A DNA stretch of 64,000 nt from Acidobacteriota bacterium (GCA_003388555.1 QQVD01000004.1:1-64000); one strand, 5' to 3'; positions 39,498-50,646 are shown, numbered from the stretch's first letter. Translations and numbers: made by a program. The notes: a model not told the origin generated them from the letters alone.

Positions 39498-40655
39498 GTG
39501 GTTTTCTTCAACTACAGCACCATGCAGATGGCGGCCAAGATCGTGTACTACGGTCCTGGTCTGTGCGGGAAGACCACCAACCTGCAGCACATCTACAACC
39601 GCACGAGCAACGACTCGCGCGGCGAGATGGTCTCGCTCGAGACGGACACCGATCGCACCCTCTTCTTCGATCTGCTGCCGATCGACGTCGGCACGATCCA
39701 GGGGTTCAACACCCGCATCCAGCTCTACACGGTGCCGGGTCAGGTCTTCTACAACACCACCCGCAAGCTGGTGCTCAAGGGCGTCGACGGTGTCGTGTTC
39801 GTCGCCGACTCGCAGCGGGCGATGCGCAACACCAACATCGAGTCGTTCTCCAACCTCGAGCAGAACCTGGCGGAGATCGGTCTCTCGGTGAAGGAGGTGC
39901 CGCTCGTCCTGCAGTACAACAAGCGGGACCTGCGCGACATCCTCAGCGTCGAGGAGCTGAACGAGACCCTCAACCGCGAAGGCTGGCCCTACTTCGAGGC
40001 TTCCGCCCTGCAGGGCGACGGCGTCTTCGAGACCCTCAAGGGGATCTCGAAGCTCACCCTGCTGAGCCTCAAGCGCCGCATCGCCGAGATGCAGGCGAAG
40101 TCGTCGCCGGCCGGCAAGGCGGCGCCGCAGCAACCTCCTCAGCAGCAGGAGAAGCAGCCACAGCGGCCAGCGCGTGCTGCCGCGGCGGCGGCGAAGCCGG
40201 AGGCGAAGGCACCGCCAGAGCCGGCCCCGACGCCTCCGCCGGCCGAGACGGCCGAAGCCCTCGCCGGCGCCGACCGCGCCGGCCGGCGACCCAAGGTGGA
40301 CATCCTCGCCGAGCTCGAGAAGATCCGCCGCCAGGCGCGGCAGGGAACCGCCCGCGAGCCCCGCGGCGGCGACGACAGCGCCACCGCGGGCGCCACCAGC
40401 GCCGACCGGTCGCCGGAAGGGGCGGAACGGCCGGCGGTCCAGATCAACGGCGATCGAGAGATCGAGCACGAGCTGCAGCTCTCCGTGCCGCGCCCCGACC
40501 TGATCCGGGCTCGCCGGGTCAGCGTCAGCTTCCGCATCGAGGACGAGCAGAGCGAGATCGTCGACAGCGTGGTGCAGAACTTCGACGTCGCCGACCCGGC
40601 CGACCTCGAGCACCTGCTGCTCCGCCTCAGCATCGCCTTGCGCAGCGACGGCTGA
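39498..40655 (+). CDS. mglA: MglA-like small GTPase with extra C-terminal region
   Basis: Ras-like GTPase of the bacterial MglA family, which sets cell polarity and controls motility in Myxococcus. Residues about 1-195 are a full GTPase: FFNYSTMQMAAKIVYYGPGL, P loop GPGLCGKTTN, switch II TVPGQVFYNTTRK, NKRD and the ASALQGDGV loop. Unusually, 190 more residues follow: a Pro/Ala/Gln-rich linker (about 200-290), then a compact region (EHELQLSVPRPDLIRARRVS, SFRIEDEQSEIVDSV) ending in a Leu-rich helix. Standard MglA stops near 195. Start GTG 39498 gives the family N-terminus. No MglB gene is adjacent. Confidence 0.88.
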   Translation: MVFFNYSTMQMAAKIVYYGPGLCGKTTNLQHIYNRTSNDSRGEMVSLETDTDRTLFFDLLPIDVGTIQGFNTRIQLYTVPGQVFYNTTRKLVLKGVDGVVFVADSQRAMRNTNIESFSNLEQNLAEIGLSVKEVPLVLQYNKRDLRDILSVEELNETLNREGWPYFEASALQGDGVFETLKGISKLTLLSLKRRIAEMQAKSSPAGKAAPQQPPQQQEKQPQRPARAAAAAAKPEAKAPPEPAPTPPPAETAEALAGADRAGRRPKVDILAELEKIRRQARQGTAREPRGGDDSATAGATSADRSPEGAERPAVQINGDREIEHELQLSVPRPDLIRARRVSVSFRIEDEQSEIVDSVVQNFDVADPADLEHLLLRLSIALRSDG

Positions 40656-40744
40656 AGCCCACGGCTCGAGGGGGCTCGGCGCCTCCACGGTGCTCCACGG
40701 TGGCCCGCTGGCCGACCGGCGGCCCGGCCGAGGCCCTTTTCGCG

Positions 40745-40750
40745 TAGGCT
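40745..40750 (+). promoter_or_regulatory. possible -10 element of nrdR
   Basis: TAGGCT, eight bases before the nrdR ATG. No Shine-Dalgarno precedes the ATG, consistent with a leaderless or very short-leader transcript. No -35 is evident. Confidence 0.4.
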
Positions 40751-40758
40751 GTCGCTTC

Positions 40759-41238
<480 letters not shown>

Positions 41239-41380
41239 GGCCCTCCGCTCGCCGGCGGCGGCCAGCAGCGTCGCGGGCCACCGCGCCGACACACACCCGC
41301 CCGCTGCGGCGACGCATCGGCGGTCACCGCCAGCCCCGAGGCGCCTCACTGCACCCGATGGCGCACACCCGACGAGACAG

Positions 41381-43954
41381 ATGAGCGAGAGCAGAGACAG
41401 CGGCCCGACCGAGTCGATCGTCATCTCCCCGGAGCCCTCGGGATCGCTGCAGAATCACGACGCCGACGACGGAGAGGCTTTCGACCTCGCATCGGTACCC
41501 GACGTGCTGCCGGTGCTGCCGCTGCGCGATTCGCTCGTCTTCCCCTACATCATCGTGCCGCTCTCGGTCCGGCGCGCCACCTCGCTGGCCGCGGTGGATC
41601 AGGCGCTCGCCGAGAGCCGCATCGTGCTGCTGGCCTCGTCCGCCGAAGCGGCGTCGAACGGGGGCGAGGAGGAGTCCGAGGAGATCGGGCCCCTGCACGA
41701 GATCGGCGTCGTGGCGCTGATCATGCGCATGCTGAAGCTCCCCGACGGGCGCGTCAGGGTGCTGGTCCAGGGGCTGTGCCGGGCCGGCATCCAGCACGTC
41801 AGCCAGACCCGTCCGTTCGTGCGGGCGCGCATCCGGCCGCTCGCGGACCAGGGCGCCTCACCGGCGCAAGGGGACGGCGAGGCGCGGGCTGCCGCGCCGA
41901 GCGAAGAGGAGGTCGAGGTCAACGTCCGCGCCACCAAGGATCTGCTCGAGCGGGCCGTGCAACTCGGCAGGCCGATCTCCTCCGAAGTGATGGTGATCGC
42001 CGCCAACCTCGAGGACCCCGGCAGGCTCGCCGACCTCGCCGCCAGCAACCTCGATCTCGGCCACGAGACCGGCCTCGAGATCCTCTCGTGCCTCGATCCT
42101 CTGCTCAGGCTCAAGCGGGTCAACGAGCTGCTCTCGCACGAGGTCCGCCTGCTGACCATGCAGTTCGAGATCGCCTCCCAGGCCCGCGACGAGATGGACC
42201 GCAGCCAGCGCGAGTACTTCCTCCGCCAGCAGCTGCGCACCATCCAGGAGGAGCTCGGCGAGGCGGGCGAGCTGGAGGAGGAGATCGAGTCGTACCGCGC
42301 CAAGGCGCGCGATCTCGAGCTGGGCGACGAGGCCGCGGCGGAGGTCGAGCGTCAGCTGCGGAGACTGGAGAAGGGACATCCCGACTCCGCCGAGAGCTCG
42401 GTGATCCGCACCTTCCTCGACTGGTTGCTCGGCCTGCCGTGGCAGCAGGTGACGGTCGACAACCTCGATCTCGAGCGAGCGCGCCGCGTGCTCGACGAGG
42501 ACCACTACGACCTCGAGCGCGTCAAGCAGCGCATCCTCGAGTTCCTCGCGGTGCGCAAGCTCAAGCCCGATGCCAAGGGCCCGATCCTCTGCCTGGTCGG
42601 ACCGCCCGGGGTCGGCAAGACCTCCCTCGGTCGCTCGGTGGCGCGGGCCCTGGGCCGACGGTTCGTGCGCATCGCGTTGGGCGGGGTCCGCGACGAGGCC
42701 GAGATCCGGGGCCATCGCCGCACCTACGTCGGCGCGATGCCAGGACGCATCCTGCAGGGACTCAGGCAGGCCGGCACCAGCAACCCGGTCTTCATGCTCG
42801 ACGAGATCGACAAGATCGGCTCCGACTTCCGTGGCGATCCCGCCGCGGCGTTGCTCGAGGTGCTCGACCCGGCCCAGAACGACAGCTTCCGCGACCACTA
42901 CCTCGGCGTCGAGTACGACCTCTCGCGGGTGCTCTTCCTGACCACGGCCAACCTTCTCGATCCGATCCCCGCCGCCTTCCGCGACCGCCTCGAGGTGCTG
43001 CGCCTGTCCGGTTACACGCTGCCGGAGAAGCTGCAGATCGCCACCCGCCATCTGGTGCCGCAGCAGCTGGTCGAGAACGGCCTCGACAGCTGCGGCGTGC
43101 ACTTCTCGAGCGGCGCCCTGCGGCGCGTCATCCGGGACTACACGCGCGAGCCCGGCCTGCGCGAGCTCGAGCGCTCGATCGGCTCGATCTGCCGCAAGCT
43201 CGCCTACCGTCTGGCGACCGAGCCGAACGGGGAGCGCACCGCGAAGGTGATCGCGGGAGGGCGGCCCGCGACCGCGGGCAGCGGCAGCGACGAGGCAGCG
43301 CCACGGAGTTTCCGTATCACCGCACGCCAGATCCCGGGCCATCTCGGTCCAGCGCGGCACTTCTCGGAGGAAGCGTTGGAGGGCGACCGGGTGGGAGTCG
43401 CCACGGGTCTCGCCTGGACCGCAGCCGGCGGCGACCTGCTGATCGTCGAGGCGATCTCGGTGCCGGGCAAGGGCGAGCTCAAGCTCACCGGACAGCTCGG
43501 AGAGGTGATGCGCGAATCGGCCCAGGCGGCTCTCAGCTTCGTGCGCGGGCACCTGGCGCGTGAAGATCCCGCGACCGGCGGCAGGATCGACGAGATCGAT
43601 CTGCACGTGCACGTCCCGGCGGGGTCGGTTCCCAAGGACGGGCCTTCGGCAGGCATCACGATCGCCGCGGCCCTGCTCTCTCTGCTGCTCGGCAGGGCGG
43701 TGCGTGCGGACCTCGCGATGACCGGCGAGCTGACCCTACGCGGCGACGTGCTCCCGATCGGCGGCCTGCGCGAGAAGATCCTCGCCGCCGACGCGGCCGG
43801 CCTGCGCACGGTGCTGATCCCCAAGGCGAACCTGCGCGATCTCGAGGAGATCCGCAGCACCATCCGCCGCAAGCTCCAGGTACGCGCCATCGCCTCGATG
43901 CACGAGGTCATCGATCTGGCGCTGCTGCCGAGGACGCCGCGGGACGGAGACTGA
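41381..43954 (+). CDS. lon: ATP-dependent protease Lon
   Basis: Cytoplasmic AAA+ serine protease that removes damaged and regulatory proteins. The 857-residue product has the N-terminal LON domain (VLPVLPLRDSLVFPYIIVPL), a coiled coil with QREYFLRQQLRTIQEELGE, Walker A GPPGVGKTSLG, Walker B VFMLDEIDKIGSDFRGDP, and the protease domain with the Ser-Lys dyad in PKDGPSAGIT and LPIGGLREKILAA. The ATG at 41381 was chosen as the first start after nrdR compatible with the family. thiL begins six bases after its stop. Confidence 0.97.
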   Translation: MSESRDSGPTESIVISPEPSGSLQNHDADDGEAFDLASVPDVLPVLPLRDSLVFPYIIVPLSVRRATSLAAVDQALAESRIVLLASSAEAASNGGEEESEEIGPLHEIGVVALIMRMLKLPDGRVRVLVQGLCRAGIQHVSQTRPFVRARIRPLADQGASPAQGDGEARAAAPSEEEVEVNVRATKDLLERAVQLGRPISSEVMVIAANLEDPGRLADLAASNLDLGHETGLEILSCLDPLLRLKRVNELLSHEVRLLTMQFEIASQARDEMDRSQREYFLRQQLRTIQEELGEAGELEEEIESYRAKARDLELGDEAAAEVERQLRRLEKGHPDSAESSVIRTFLDWLLGLPWQQVTVDNLDLERARRVLDEDHYDLERVKQRILEFLAVRKLKPDAKGPILCLVGPPGVGKTSLGRSVARALGRRFVRIALGGVRDEAEIRGHRRTYVGAMPGRILQGLRQAGTSNPVFMLDEIDKIGSDFRGDPAAALLEVLDPAQNDSFRDHYLGVEYDLSRVLFLTTANLLDPIPAAFRDRLEVLRLSGYTLPEKLQIATRHLVPQQLVENGLDSCGVHFSSGALRRVIRDYTREPGLRELERSIGSICRKLAYRLATEPNGERTAKVIAGGRPATAGSGSDEAAPRSFRITARQIPGHLGPARHFSEEALEGDRVGVATGLAWTAAGGDLLIVEAISVPGKGELKLTGQLGEVMRESAQAALSFVRGHLAREDPATGGRIDEIDLHVHVPAGSVPKDGPSAGITIAAALLSLLLGRAVRADLAMTGELTLRGDVLPIGGLREKILAADAAGLRTVLIPKANLRDLEEIRSTIRRKLQVRAIASMHEVIDLALLPRTPRDGD

Positions 43955-43960
43955 GCGATC

Positions 43961-45013
43961 ATGGGCCGTCGACGAGGCGACGACGCGGTCGTCTCGACTC
44001 TCGTCGACGAAGACACCTTCGTCGACTGGCTACGGGACCACGGAGTGCCGGCCGGCGACGACACCGCATTCCTCGCCGCCGGCGAGCACCGCGCCGGGCT
44101 GGTGCTCACCACCGACTCGCAGCTCGAGTCGGTGCACTTCCCCGAGGATCTCGATCCCTGGCTGATCGCCCAGCGGCTGGTGCGGGTCAACCTCTCGGAC
44201 CTCTCTGCCGCCGGATCGCGCCCCCGCTGGGCACTGTGCAACCTGAACGCACCGCCCGACTTCGACCGCGAGCGCTTCTTCGCCGGACTGCTGGCCGACT
44301 GCCGGCGATGGGGACTGTCGCTGATCGGCGGCGACACCTCGTCGGCGAGACAGGTCTCGAGCACCCTGACCGCGATCGGCGATCTGCCGCAGGGTCGCCG
44401 CCCCCTCACACGCGACCGCGCCAGGCCGGGAGATCGCCTACTGGTCGCCGGCAGCCTCGGCGAGGCCGCCGCCGGCCTGCTGCTGCAGCAGGCCGGCGCA
44501 CGCTGCCACCGAGGCGCGGTCGAGCTCCCCGAGGGACTGCCGCAAGGGCTCGCTGCCGCCGCTCGCCGGGCGGTGCGTCGACACCGACTCCCGGTGCCGG
44601 ACGTCGAGCTCGGACTCGAGCTCGCGCGACCTCTGTCGTCGGGCCGGACCGGCCGACGCGGGCCCGCGGCCATCGACCTCTCCGACGGCCTGCTCAAGGA
44701 CGCGCACCGACTCGCAGGCGCCTCCGGCGTGCGCTTGCGCATCGATCTCGACCGTCTTCCCGTCGCGGCCTCGTTGCGCCGCCTCGCGCAGTATCTCGAG
44801 GTGACGCCGCTCCACCACGCCCTCAGCGGCGGTGAGGACTACGTGCTGCTCTTCTCGCTGCCGCCGGAGCACCCGGGCGCCACGGCCGGGCAGGAGATCG
44901 GCGAGGTGTGCGTGGGCAGCGGGCTGGAGCTTGTCCGCGGCGGCCGCGACGTCACCACCGAGGTGCTCGACCAGCTGCCGCGACTCGGCTGGGACCACCT
45001 GGCGGACGGCTGA
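43961..45013 (+). CDS. thiL: thiamine-monophosphate kinase
   Basis: Phosphorylates thiamine monophosphate to the active diphosphate. The 350-residue product has the PurM-like N-terminal part with GDDTAFL (GDDAA in most), TTDSQLESVHFP (TTDxLVExVHF type), LSDLSAAGSRPRW, GLSLIGGDTSSA and the C-terminal DLSDGLLKDAHRLA and LSGGEDYVLLF. It starts six bases after lon, so co-transcription is likely. No other thiamin gene or TPP riboswitch is seen here. Confidence 0.93.
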   Translation: MGRRRGDDAVVSTLVDEDTFVDWLRDHGVPAGDDTAFLAAGEHRAGLVLTTDSQLESVHFPEDLDPWLIAQRLVRVNLSDLSAAGSRPRWALCNLNAPPDFDRERFFAGLLADCRRWGLSLIGGDTSSARQVSSTLTAIGDLPQGRRPLTRDRARPGDRLLVAGSLGEAAAGLLLQQAGARCHRGAVELPEGLPQGLAAAARRAVRRHRLPVPDVELGLELARPLSSGRTGRRGPAAIDLSDGLLKDAHRLAGASGVRLRIDLDRLPVAASLRRLAQYLEVTPLHHALSGGEDYVLLFSLPPEHPGATAGQEIGEVCVGSGLELVRGGRDVTTEVLDQLPRLGWDHLADG

Positions 45014-45096
45014 GGGAAGGCCACAGCGGGCCGCGCCGGTCTTCCCGGCCGCGGCCCGCGAGATGCCTGGAGAGATGCCAGGAGGTGGAGTAGGGG

Positions 45097-45798
45097 TCAG
45101 CTGCGCCGCACGGTCACCGTCATCGGCGCCCTCAGCACCTTCACCAGCTCCTTGATCTGCTTCTCCAGAGCGCTGTGCGAGCGCTCGAGGGCGGCGACCC
45201 GGCCTTCGACGCCGCCTCCGCGCGCCGGTCTCTCGGCGCCGGTCCGAGCGGCGCTCTGGGCCTTCGGCTTGCGACCGCGCTTGCTGTTGCGACGCAGCTC
45301 CTGGAAGACCTCGACCGCCTCCGGGTAGTAGCGGCGGGTGCGGCCCTCGCCCTCGTGCGGCAGCTTGTCGAGGTGCAGCTTCACGTAGCGCAGCAGCGTC
45401 GGGTACGAGATGTTGGTGCGACGACCGATCTCCTGGAGCGAGAGCAGCCCCTCGCCGCCACCGCCCCTGCCCGCCCTGCTCGCGGAGGTCTTCTTCCTGC
45501 CCGCTCCGGCGCCGCGCGTGCGCCGCTTCTTCCCCGTCTTCTTCTTGGAGGACTTCTTCTTCGAGGTCTTCTTCTTCGAGGTCTTCTTCTTGCCGCCACC
45601 GCGCCGGCTGATGCCCTCCTCCTTCAGGCGCTCGAACACCGCCAGCGCCTCCGGGTAGTAGCGCTGCTTGCGGCCTTTGCCCTCCGAGGGGATCTGGTCG
45701 GCATGGAGCTTCTTGTACTTTTGCAACGTCGGCATCGAGATGCCGGTGCGCTTCGACACCTCGGTGAGGGTCAACAACTCGCTTCGCTCAGGACTCAT
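45097..45798 (-). CDS. tandem MerR-like HTH protein with lysine-rich linker
   Basis: I know no named family with this layout. The 233-residue product has two related helix-turn-helix units: residues about 8-62 (LTEVSKRTGISMPTLQKYKK) and 135-190 (LQEIGRRTNISYPTLLRYVK). About 30 of 54 aligned positions agree, including RYYPEA in each. They are joined by a linker of repeated KKKTSKKK units and Arg/Gly, like a histone H1 tail. A C-terminal coiled coil (RVAALERSHSALEKQIKELV) suggests dimers. Likely a DNA-binding or nucleoid-associated protein. Start ATG 45798 follows a good promoter at 45898-45926. Confidence 0.85.
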   Translation of the reverse strand: MSPERSELLTLTEVSKRTGISMPTLQKYKKLHADQIPSEGKGRKQRYYPEALAVFERLKEEGISRRGGGKKKTSKKKTSKKKSSKKKTGKKRRTRGAGAGRKKTSASRAGRGGGGEGLLSLQEIGRRTNISYPTLLRYVKLHLDKLPHEGEGRTRRYYPEAVEVFQELRRNSKRGRKPKAQSAARTGAERPARGGGVEGRVAALERSHSALEKQIKELVKVLRAPMTVTVRRS

Positions 45799-45897
45799 GG
45801 TGGGTCTACCTCGAAGGCACGCGACCGACGAGAAGACCCCGGCGATCGGCGAAAGAAGACAGGATGCGGATGGCACATTTCATCCGCCACGCCCTCA

Positions 45898-45926
45898 AGG
45901 CTACAGCCGAATAGAAAAGTTCACAA
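45898..45926 (-). promoter_or_regulatory. candidate sigma-70 promoter of the tandem HTH gene
   Basis: On the minus strand TTGTGA (45926-45921), a 17-base A/T-rich spacer and TAGCCT (45903-45898). The -10 is identical to the one before the MglA-like gene and the spacing is ideal. Confidence 0.6.
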
Positions 45927-46011
45927 CCACCAGCCTGCTGGCACCCTCGGCGGGCCGTGCAGCCGGTCCGAGGCGACGACCGGGCGCCGCAGCGGACCGA
46001 GCCGGATCGAG

Positions 46012-46028
46012 CCGTGTCAGCGACACGG
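46012..46028 (-). terminator. hairpin downstream of the prepilin gene
   Basis: Perfect seven-base stem CCGTGTC/GACACGG with a three-base loop, about 165 bases past the prepilin stop. No U run follows, so it is at best a weak or factor-assisted terminator. Confidence 0.35.
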
Positions 46029-46193
46029 CGCGGTGACGCCGCCGGCGGCAACCGTGCCCGATGCGGCCGCGGGCGGGAGGCGGCGACGGCGAGTCGGCGC
46101 CAACGGCGACCCGGGCGGCCGACCGAGGGCCTGGTGCGCCGCTGTCGTCCCGATCCTCGAGCGTTGCGGTCGACGCCAGCGACGCGGTCGGCG

Positions 46194-46745
<552 letters not shown>

Positions 46746-47076
46746 CGGGAGCTCCGTGGAGGAAATGGGGGCGGCCGGCTGTCCTCGGGACGTCCCCTGA
46801 CGACCTCGACCCGGCCCGAAGTGGGACCGATGCAAGCCGAATACCACCCGCTGTCGCGTCGCGCCGACGCTCCGCTGCACTGTTTCGGTGACGGTGAAGC
46901 CCAAACTCGGTCGCATCCAACGGTCGAAACCCGCCGAGCCGGTGCCATTCCACGCCAAAACTAGTCTTTCTCTTGACGCGGAACGGCATATCCCTCGACA
47001 CGTTTGGTCAGCGGTGCCGCCGTCGGTCACCCGAGGGAGCCGCGACTGTCGTGCCCTGGACGGCGCCGGCAGCGCC
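46746..47076 (-). other. control region of the prepilin gene
   Basis: No gene in these 331 bases between the activator stop and the prepilin start. It contains the sigma-54 promoter at 46846-46831 and, 110-150 bases further upstream, an unusually A/T-rich patch (46955-46980, CCAAAACTAGTCTTTCTCTT) suited to bending or activator binding. A clear dyad for the activator was not found. Confidence 0.6.
46831..46846 (-). promoter_or_regulatory. sigma-54 (-24/-12) promoter of the prepilin gene
   Basis: Minus strand TGGTATTCGGCTTGCA. The invariant GG and GC are exactly ten bases apart and nine of twelve consensus positions (TGGCACG-N4-TTGCW) match, including the whole TTGCA. Predicted transcription start near 46820, giving a leader of about 75 bases. 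Confidence 0.75.
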
Positions 47077-50000
47077 TCACGATTCCGGGCGGGAGACTCC
47101 CAGCTGGCGGACGAGGTAGGACATCGCCTGGCGGGTGATGCCCAGCCTGCGGGCGGCTTCGGCCTGGTTACCGGAACACTCGGACAGCGCCCGTGCGAGC
47201 CGATCCCGCTTGATCCGCTCGAGCCACTCGTGCCAGGGCCCCTCGGCCTCGCGAGCCGACGACGCGCCGGCCAGTCCCAGGATGTCGGGCCCGATCTCGA
47301 CGGTGTCGGGCTCACAGAGCGCCAGGGCCCGTTGGACCGCTCCTCGCAGCTCACGGACGTTGCCCGGCCAGGAGTGACTCCGTAACGACTCGAGCGCCTC
47401 CGGCGACAGCCGGCGCTCGTCGCCCGCACCGGCGAGCTCGGCGAGAAACGTCTCGGCGAGCCGCACCGCGTCGTCGCCGCGCTCGCGCAGCGGCGGCAGC
47501 GTCACCACCGCGACGTTGAGCCGGAAGAGCAGGTCCTGCCGGAAAGCGCCCTCGCGCACCAGGGTCTCGAGGTCGCGGTGGGTCGCGGCGATGACTCGCA
47601 CGTCGACCCGGCGGATCGCGGTCTCGCCGACGCGGCGGATCTCGCCCTCCTGCAGCACCCGTAGCAGCATGCCCTGGGCGACCGGTGGCAGATCACCGAT
47701 CTCGTCGAGGAACACGGTGCCTCCTTCGGCGCTCTCGAAGACGCCGACGTGCTGCCGGTCGGCGCCGGTGAACGCGCCGCGGGCGTGACCGAACAGATCG
47801 GAGAGCAGCAGGGTCTCCGAAAGGGCAGCGCAGTTGACCGCGAGGAAGGGCGCCGCGGCGCGAGGCGACAGCCGGTGCACCGCTCGCGCCGCCAGCTCCT
47901 TGCCGGTTCCGGTCTCGCCGAGCACGAGCACCGGGATCTCGCCGCGGGCGAATCGCCGCAGCTGCCGCGTCGCCGCCAGCAGGGCAGGGCTGTCGCCGAC
48001 CATCTCCTCGAGCCGCCCGTCCCCTGGCGCACTGCCGCCAGAGCGCGCGCCGACGCCCGAAGGCGCGCCGATCCACTCGCACTGGCGCTCCACCGTCTCG
48101 ACCAGCACCCGGCAGGCGGCGGCGGAGGGTCCCCGCTCGAGCCGCCAGACGCCACAGCGGCCGTCGATCTCGACCGCATCCACCGCCTCGCCGGAGGCCG
48201 GAGCCGGCCCCTGGCGCAGCACCCAGCGGCGCGAGCTGCCCTGCAGCGTCACCCCGAGCTCGCTGCCGGGCAGCCGCTCGAACCATTCGCGCAGTGCCGA
48301 CTCGCTGGCTGGCGTCTGCTCGATGAGCTGCGCCAGGTGCTCCCACAGGGCCTCCCACCGACCGGACGGAGGCCGGCGCCCGGAGCCGTCTTCGTCACGT
48401 CGCTCAAGGCCGTTCGGCACCGCGGGGCGACTCTCGTCGCCCTCGCCACCGGCCAACGGCTCGGCCAGCCGGCCGGCGCCGCAGCCGACCAGGTGACGAG
48501 CAGCGCGAAGTCGCAGCTCGACGTCGACGATCTCGGGTGCGAGCCGGTGCACGAGCAGGACGAGTCGCGCCGCCCCGTGCGACTGCATCGAGCGGACCGC
48601 CGACGCGAGGAGCTCGCCGGTCGCGCCACCCGCTGCCACGGCGCGCCACAGCTCGCCCACTGCGCCTGGCGGACTGTCGCGCAGAGCCTCGGCCCGTCGC
48701 CCGGCCATCAGCCAGATCGCCGGGATCTCCTCCCGCTCCGCGGCCAGCGCCGGGATGCGGTCGATGCCCTGCAGCGCCTTTCCAGCAGCGGCTCCCTGAC
48801 CACGCAGACCGAGAGCCAGGGCGCGCAGCGCCGCCGGTTCGCCGGGATCGCAGATCAGCTCGCCGCTGCCGCACAGATCCGCCTCGACCGTGTCGAGGAC
48901 GTCCAGGCACTCGCCGAGCTCGCCGACGAGGAGATGCAGCCGAGCCCGGAGGATGCGGTCGTGCACGACGCCGCGACGGTTGTCCTGCGCCCGGCTCACC
49001 GCCTCGCAGCGTTCGACCAGGTCGGCGACCCCGTCGAAACGCCCACAGCGCATCCGGATGTCCGCCAGGTTGGCGAGGCAGAGTGAAGTGGCCACCGGCC
49101 CGTCGCAGCGCGACATCAGGCGGTGGGAGTGCTCGATCGCCCGCTCGGCCGCGGCGCGCTCGCCGGCCGCCCACCGCGCCGTCGCCAGATCGTTCCAAAG
49201 GCGCCCAGCCTCGAAGACGCGCAGCAGCCTCCGACTGCCGAGCGCCGACGAGATCTCCCGTGTCGCCTCGGCGGCGCGGCCGGAGAGCAGCAGGCGGGTG
49301 CCCTCGGCATGGTGCAACTGCCACGCGTGCTCCTCGGGTACGCCGTACGAGCGGGCCCTGTCGAGGTGCCTGGCGAAGCGTTCGGCATCGCCGAGATCGA
49401 GACGACCCCAGGCGGCGAGCAGGTGGGCGCGGCCGCGGTGGCGGCCACGTCCGGCGCGTAGCGAGCGGGCGATCCAGTCGCGCTGCCTCGTCCGGTCCTC
49501 GCGCGCCGCGAAGACCCTCTGTGCCACCTCGGCCAGCGCCAGGGTCTCCCTCGCTCCCAACGCTTCCCGCTCGAGGGCGAGCAGGGCGCGCTGGGCCCGG
49601 TGCAGCTCGCCGAGCTGGTAGAGGCAGGCGACGCCGTACATGCGTGCCCACACCCGGTCGAGTCGCCGGAAGCGATCCAGGGCGGCACGGAAGGCGCCCT
49701 GTGCGAACAGGGCACGGGCCTCCTCGTAGCGTTCCCGGTCGTTGACCGGCGGTGAACGCTCCCACGCCAGGGCGGCAGCGCGCCAGCGGCGCTCCAGGAA
49801 CAGCTCGCGCGGCGGGCGCAACCGCAGGGACGGCGACGGATGCCACAGGTCGCGGGCGTCCTCGGCCATCGCCAGGCGCTCGGCATCGGCTGCGTCCGAG
49901 CTGCGCGCCAGCAGCTCGCGCCGCCAGTGGCGCGGTCCGATGATGCGGGGCCGGCCGCTGATTGCCGAACTGGCGACCAGCGCCCGTCGGTGCTCGGCGT

Positions 50001-50646
50001 AGCGCTGCGACCACAGGAAATCGGCCAGCACGAGCAGTCTCCGCACCACCCGCTGGGGACGCACGTCGGTGAGCTCCTGGCCCCAGTCGGACTGCAGGCG
50101 GCGTGCGATCCGGCGCGCCTCGCCGCGCCCGGCGACGCTGTGCGAGCCGCCGAAGAGCATCTGCAGCAGCTCGCGCAGCAGCTGCTGAGCGAGTGGACCG
50201 CGGCGACCGTCGCGGTGCAGGGAGACGACGCTCCGCGCCGGCAGCCCCAGCAGCACACCGGGCCCGAGGGTCGCCTCTGCCCACGCCCCCATCTCCAGAT
50301 CCAGGCCGACCGAGCGCAGGTGGCCGAGCAGCGCCGCCCCCTGCAGCAGGAGGCCGAGGCGGTGGCGATCGGTCAGCCCCTGGCGCGCCGCCGCCAGCGG
50401 CTGCGCCGCGGGATCGGCCGCGGCGGCGAAGGCGGCATGCCGGATCGCGAGCGCGACACGCCCCCGCTCCGCGACAGCCCCGGGCGGCGGTGGCTCACGC
50501 CACGCTGGCCCGGCCGTGCCCACCCCTCGAGCCAAGACTCCCCCGATCGCCGCTGCGGGGCCTCCGAAGCACCACGACGCGACCCGCCCGGCCCTGCGCC
50601 GAGCACGGTCACGACACCGGTGGCGACGGTCGCTCCGCAGCTCCAA
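47077..50646 (-). CDS. sigma-54-dependent activator with large TPR-like sensory half
   Basis: AAA+ enhancer-binding protein that remodels sigma-54 RNA polymerase. The C-terminal third has Walker A GETGTGKE (about residue 910), the sigma-54 contact loop GAFTGA (about 957), Walker [12 protein letters not shown], the [20 protein letters not shown] segment and a Fis-type HTH ([20 protein letters not shown]). There is no receiver, GAF, PAS or FHA motif at the N-terminus. About 850 residues instead form helical Ala/Leu/Arg-rich repeats resembling TPRs (roughly 280-640). The longest reading starts at TTG 50646; a GTG at 50523 is an alternative. Directly upstream of the prepilin gene. Confidence 0.88.
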   Translation of the reverse strand: MELRSDRRHRCRDRARRRAGRVASWCFGGPAAAIGGVLARGVGTAGPAWREPPPPGAVAERGRVALAIRHAAFAAAADPAAQPLAAARQGLTDRHRLGLLLQGAALLGHLRSVGLDLEMGAWAEATLGPGVLLGLPARSVVSLHRDGRRGPLAQQLLRELLQMLFGGSHSVAGRGEARRIARRLQSDWGQELTDVRPQRVVRRLLVLADFLWSQRYAEHRRALVASSAISGRPRIIGPRHWRRELLARSSDAADAERLAMAEDARDLWHPSPSLRLRPPRELFLERRWRAAALAWERSPPVNDRERYEEARALFAQGAFRAALDRFRRLDRVWARMYGVACLYQLGELHRAQRALLALEREALGARETLALAEVAQRVFAAREDRTRQRDWIARSLRAGRGRHRGRAHLLAAWGRLDLGDAERFARHLDRARSYGVPEEHAWQLHHAEGTRLLLSGRAAEATREISSALGSRRLLRVFEAGRLWNDLATARWAAGERAAAERAIEHSHRLMSRCDGPVATSLCLANLADIRMRCGRFDGVADLVERCEAVSRAQDNRRGVVHDRILRARLHLLVGELGECLDVLDTVEADLCGSGELICDPGEPAALRALALGLRGQGAAAGKALQGIDRIPALAAEREEIPAIWLMAGRRAEALRDSPPGAVGELWRAVAAGGATGELLASAVRSMQSHGAARLVLLVHRLAPEIVDVELRLRAARHLVGCGAGRLAEPLAGGEGDESRPAVPNGLERRDEDGSGRRPPSGRWEALWEHLAQLIEQTPASESALREWFERLPGSELGVTLQGSSRRWVLRQGPAPASGEAVDAVEIDGRCGVWRLERGPSAAACRVLVETVERQCEWIGAPSGVGARSGGSAPGDGRLEEMVGDSPALLAATRQLRRFARGEIPVLVLGETGTGKELAARAVHRLSPRAAAPFLAVNCAALSETLLLSDLFGHARGAFTGADRQHVGVFESAEGGTVFLDEIGDLPPVAQGMLLRVLQEGEIRRVGETAIRRVDVRVIAATHRDLETLVREGAFRQDLLFRLNVAVVTLPPLRERGDDAVRLAETFLAELAGAGDERRLSPEALESLRSHSWPGNVRELRGAVQRALALCEPDTVEIGPDILGLAGASSAREAEGPWHEWLERIKRDRLARALSECSGNQAEAARRLGITRQAMSYLVRQLGVSRPES

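Larger units (their letters stand above)
45799..46193 (-). other. intergenic region between prepilin and HTH gene
   Basis: No gene is supported in these 395 bases. The minus strand holds a hairpin at 46012-46028 that could end the prepilin transcript, then a sigma-70-like promoter at 45926-45898 and a leader of about 95 bases for the HTH gene. Confidence 0.6.

Noticed and set aside
43955-45096. TPP riboswitch near thiL
   Set aside because: No THI-box sequence is visible; thiL appears to be read through from lon.
46973-47000. TTGACG at 46973 as a plus-strand promoter
   Set aside because: No -10 at proper spacing and no plus-strand gene downstream.
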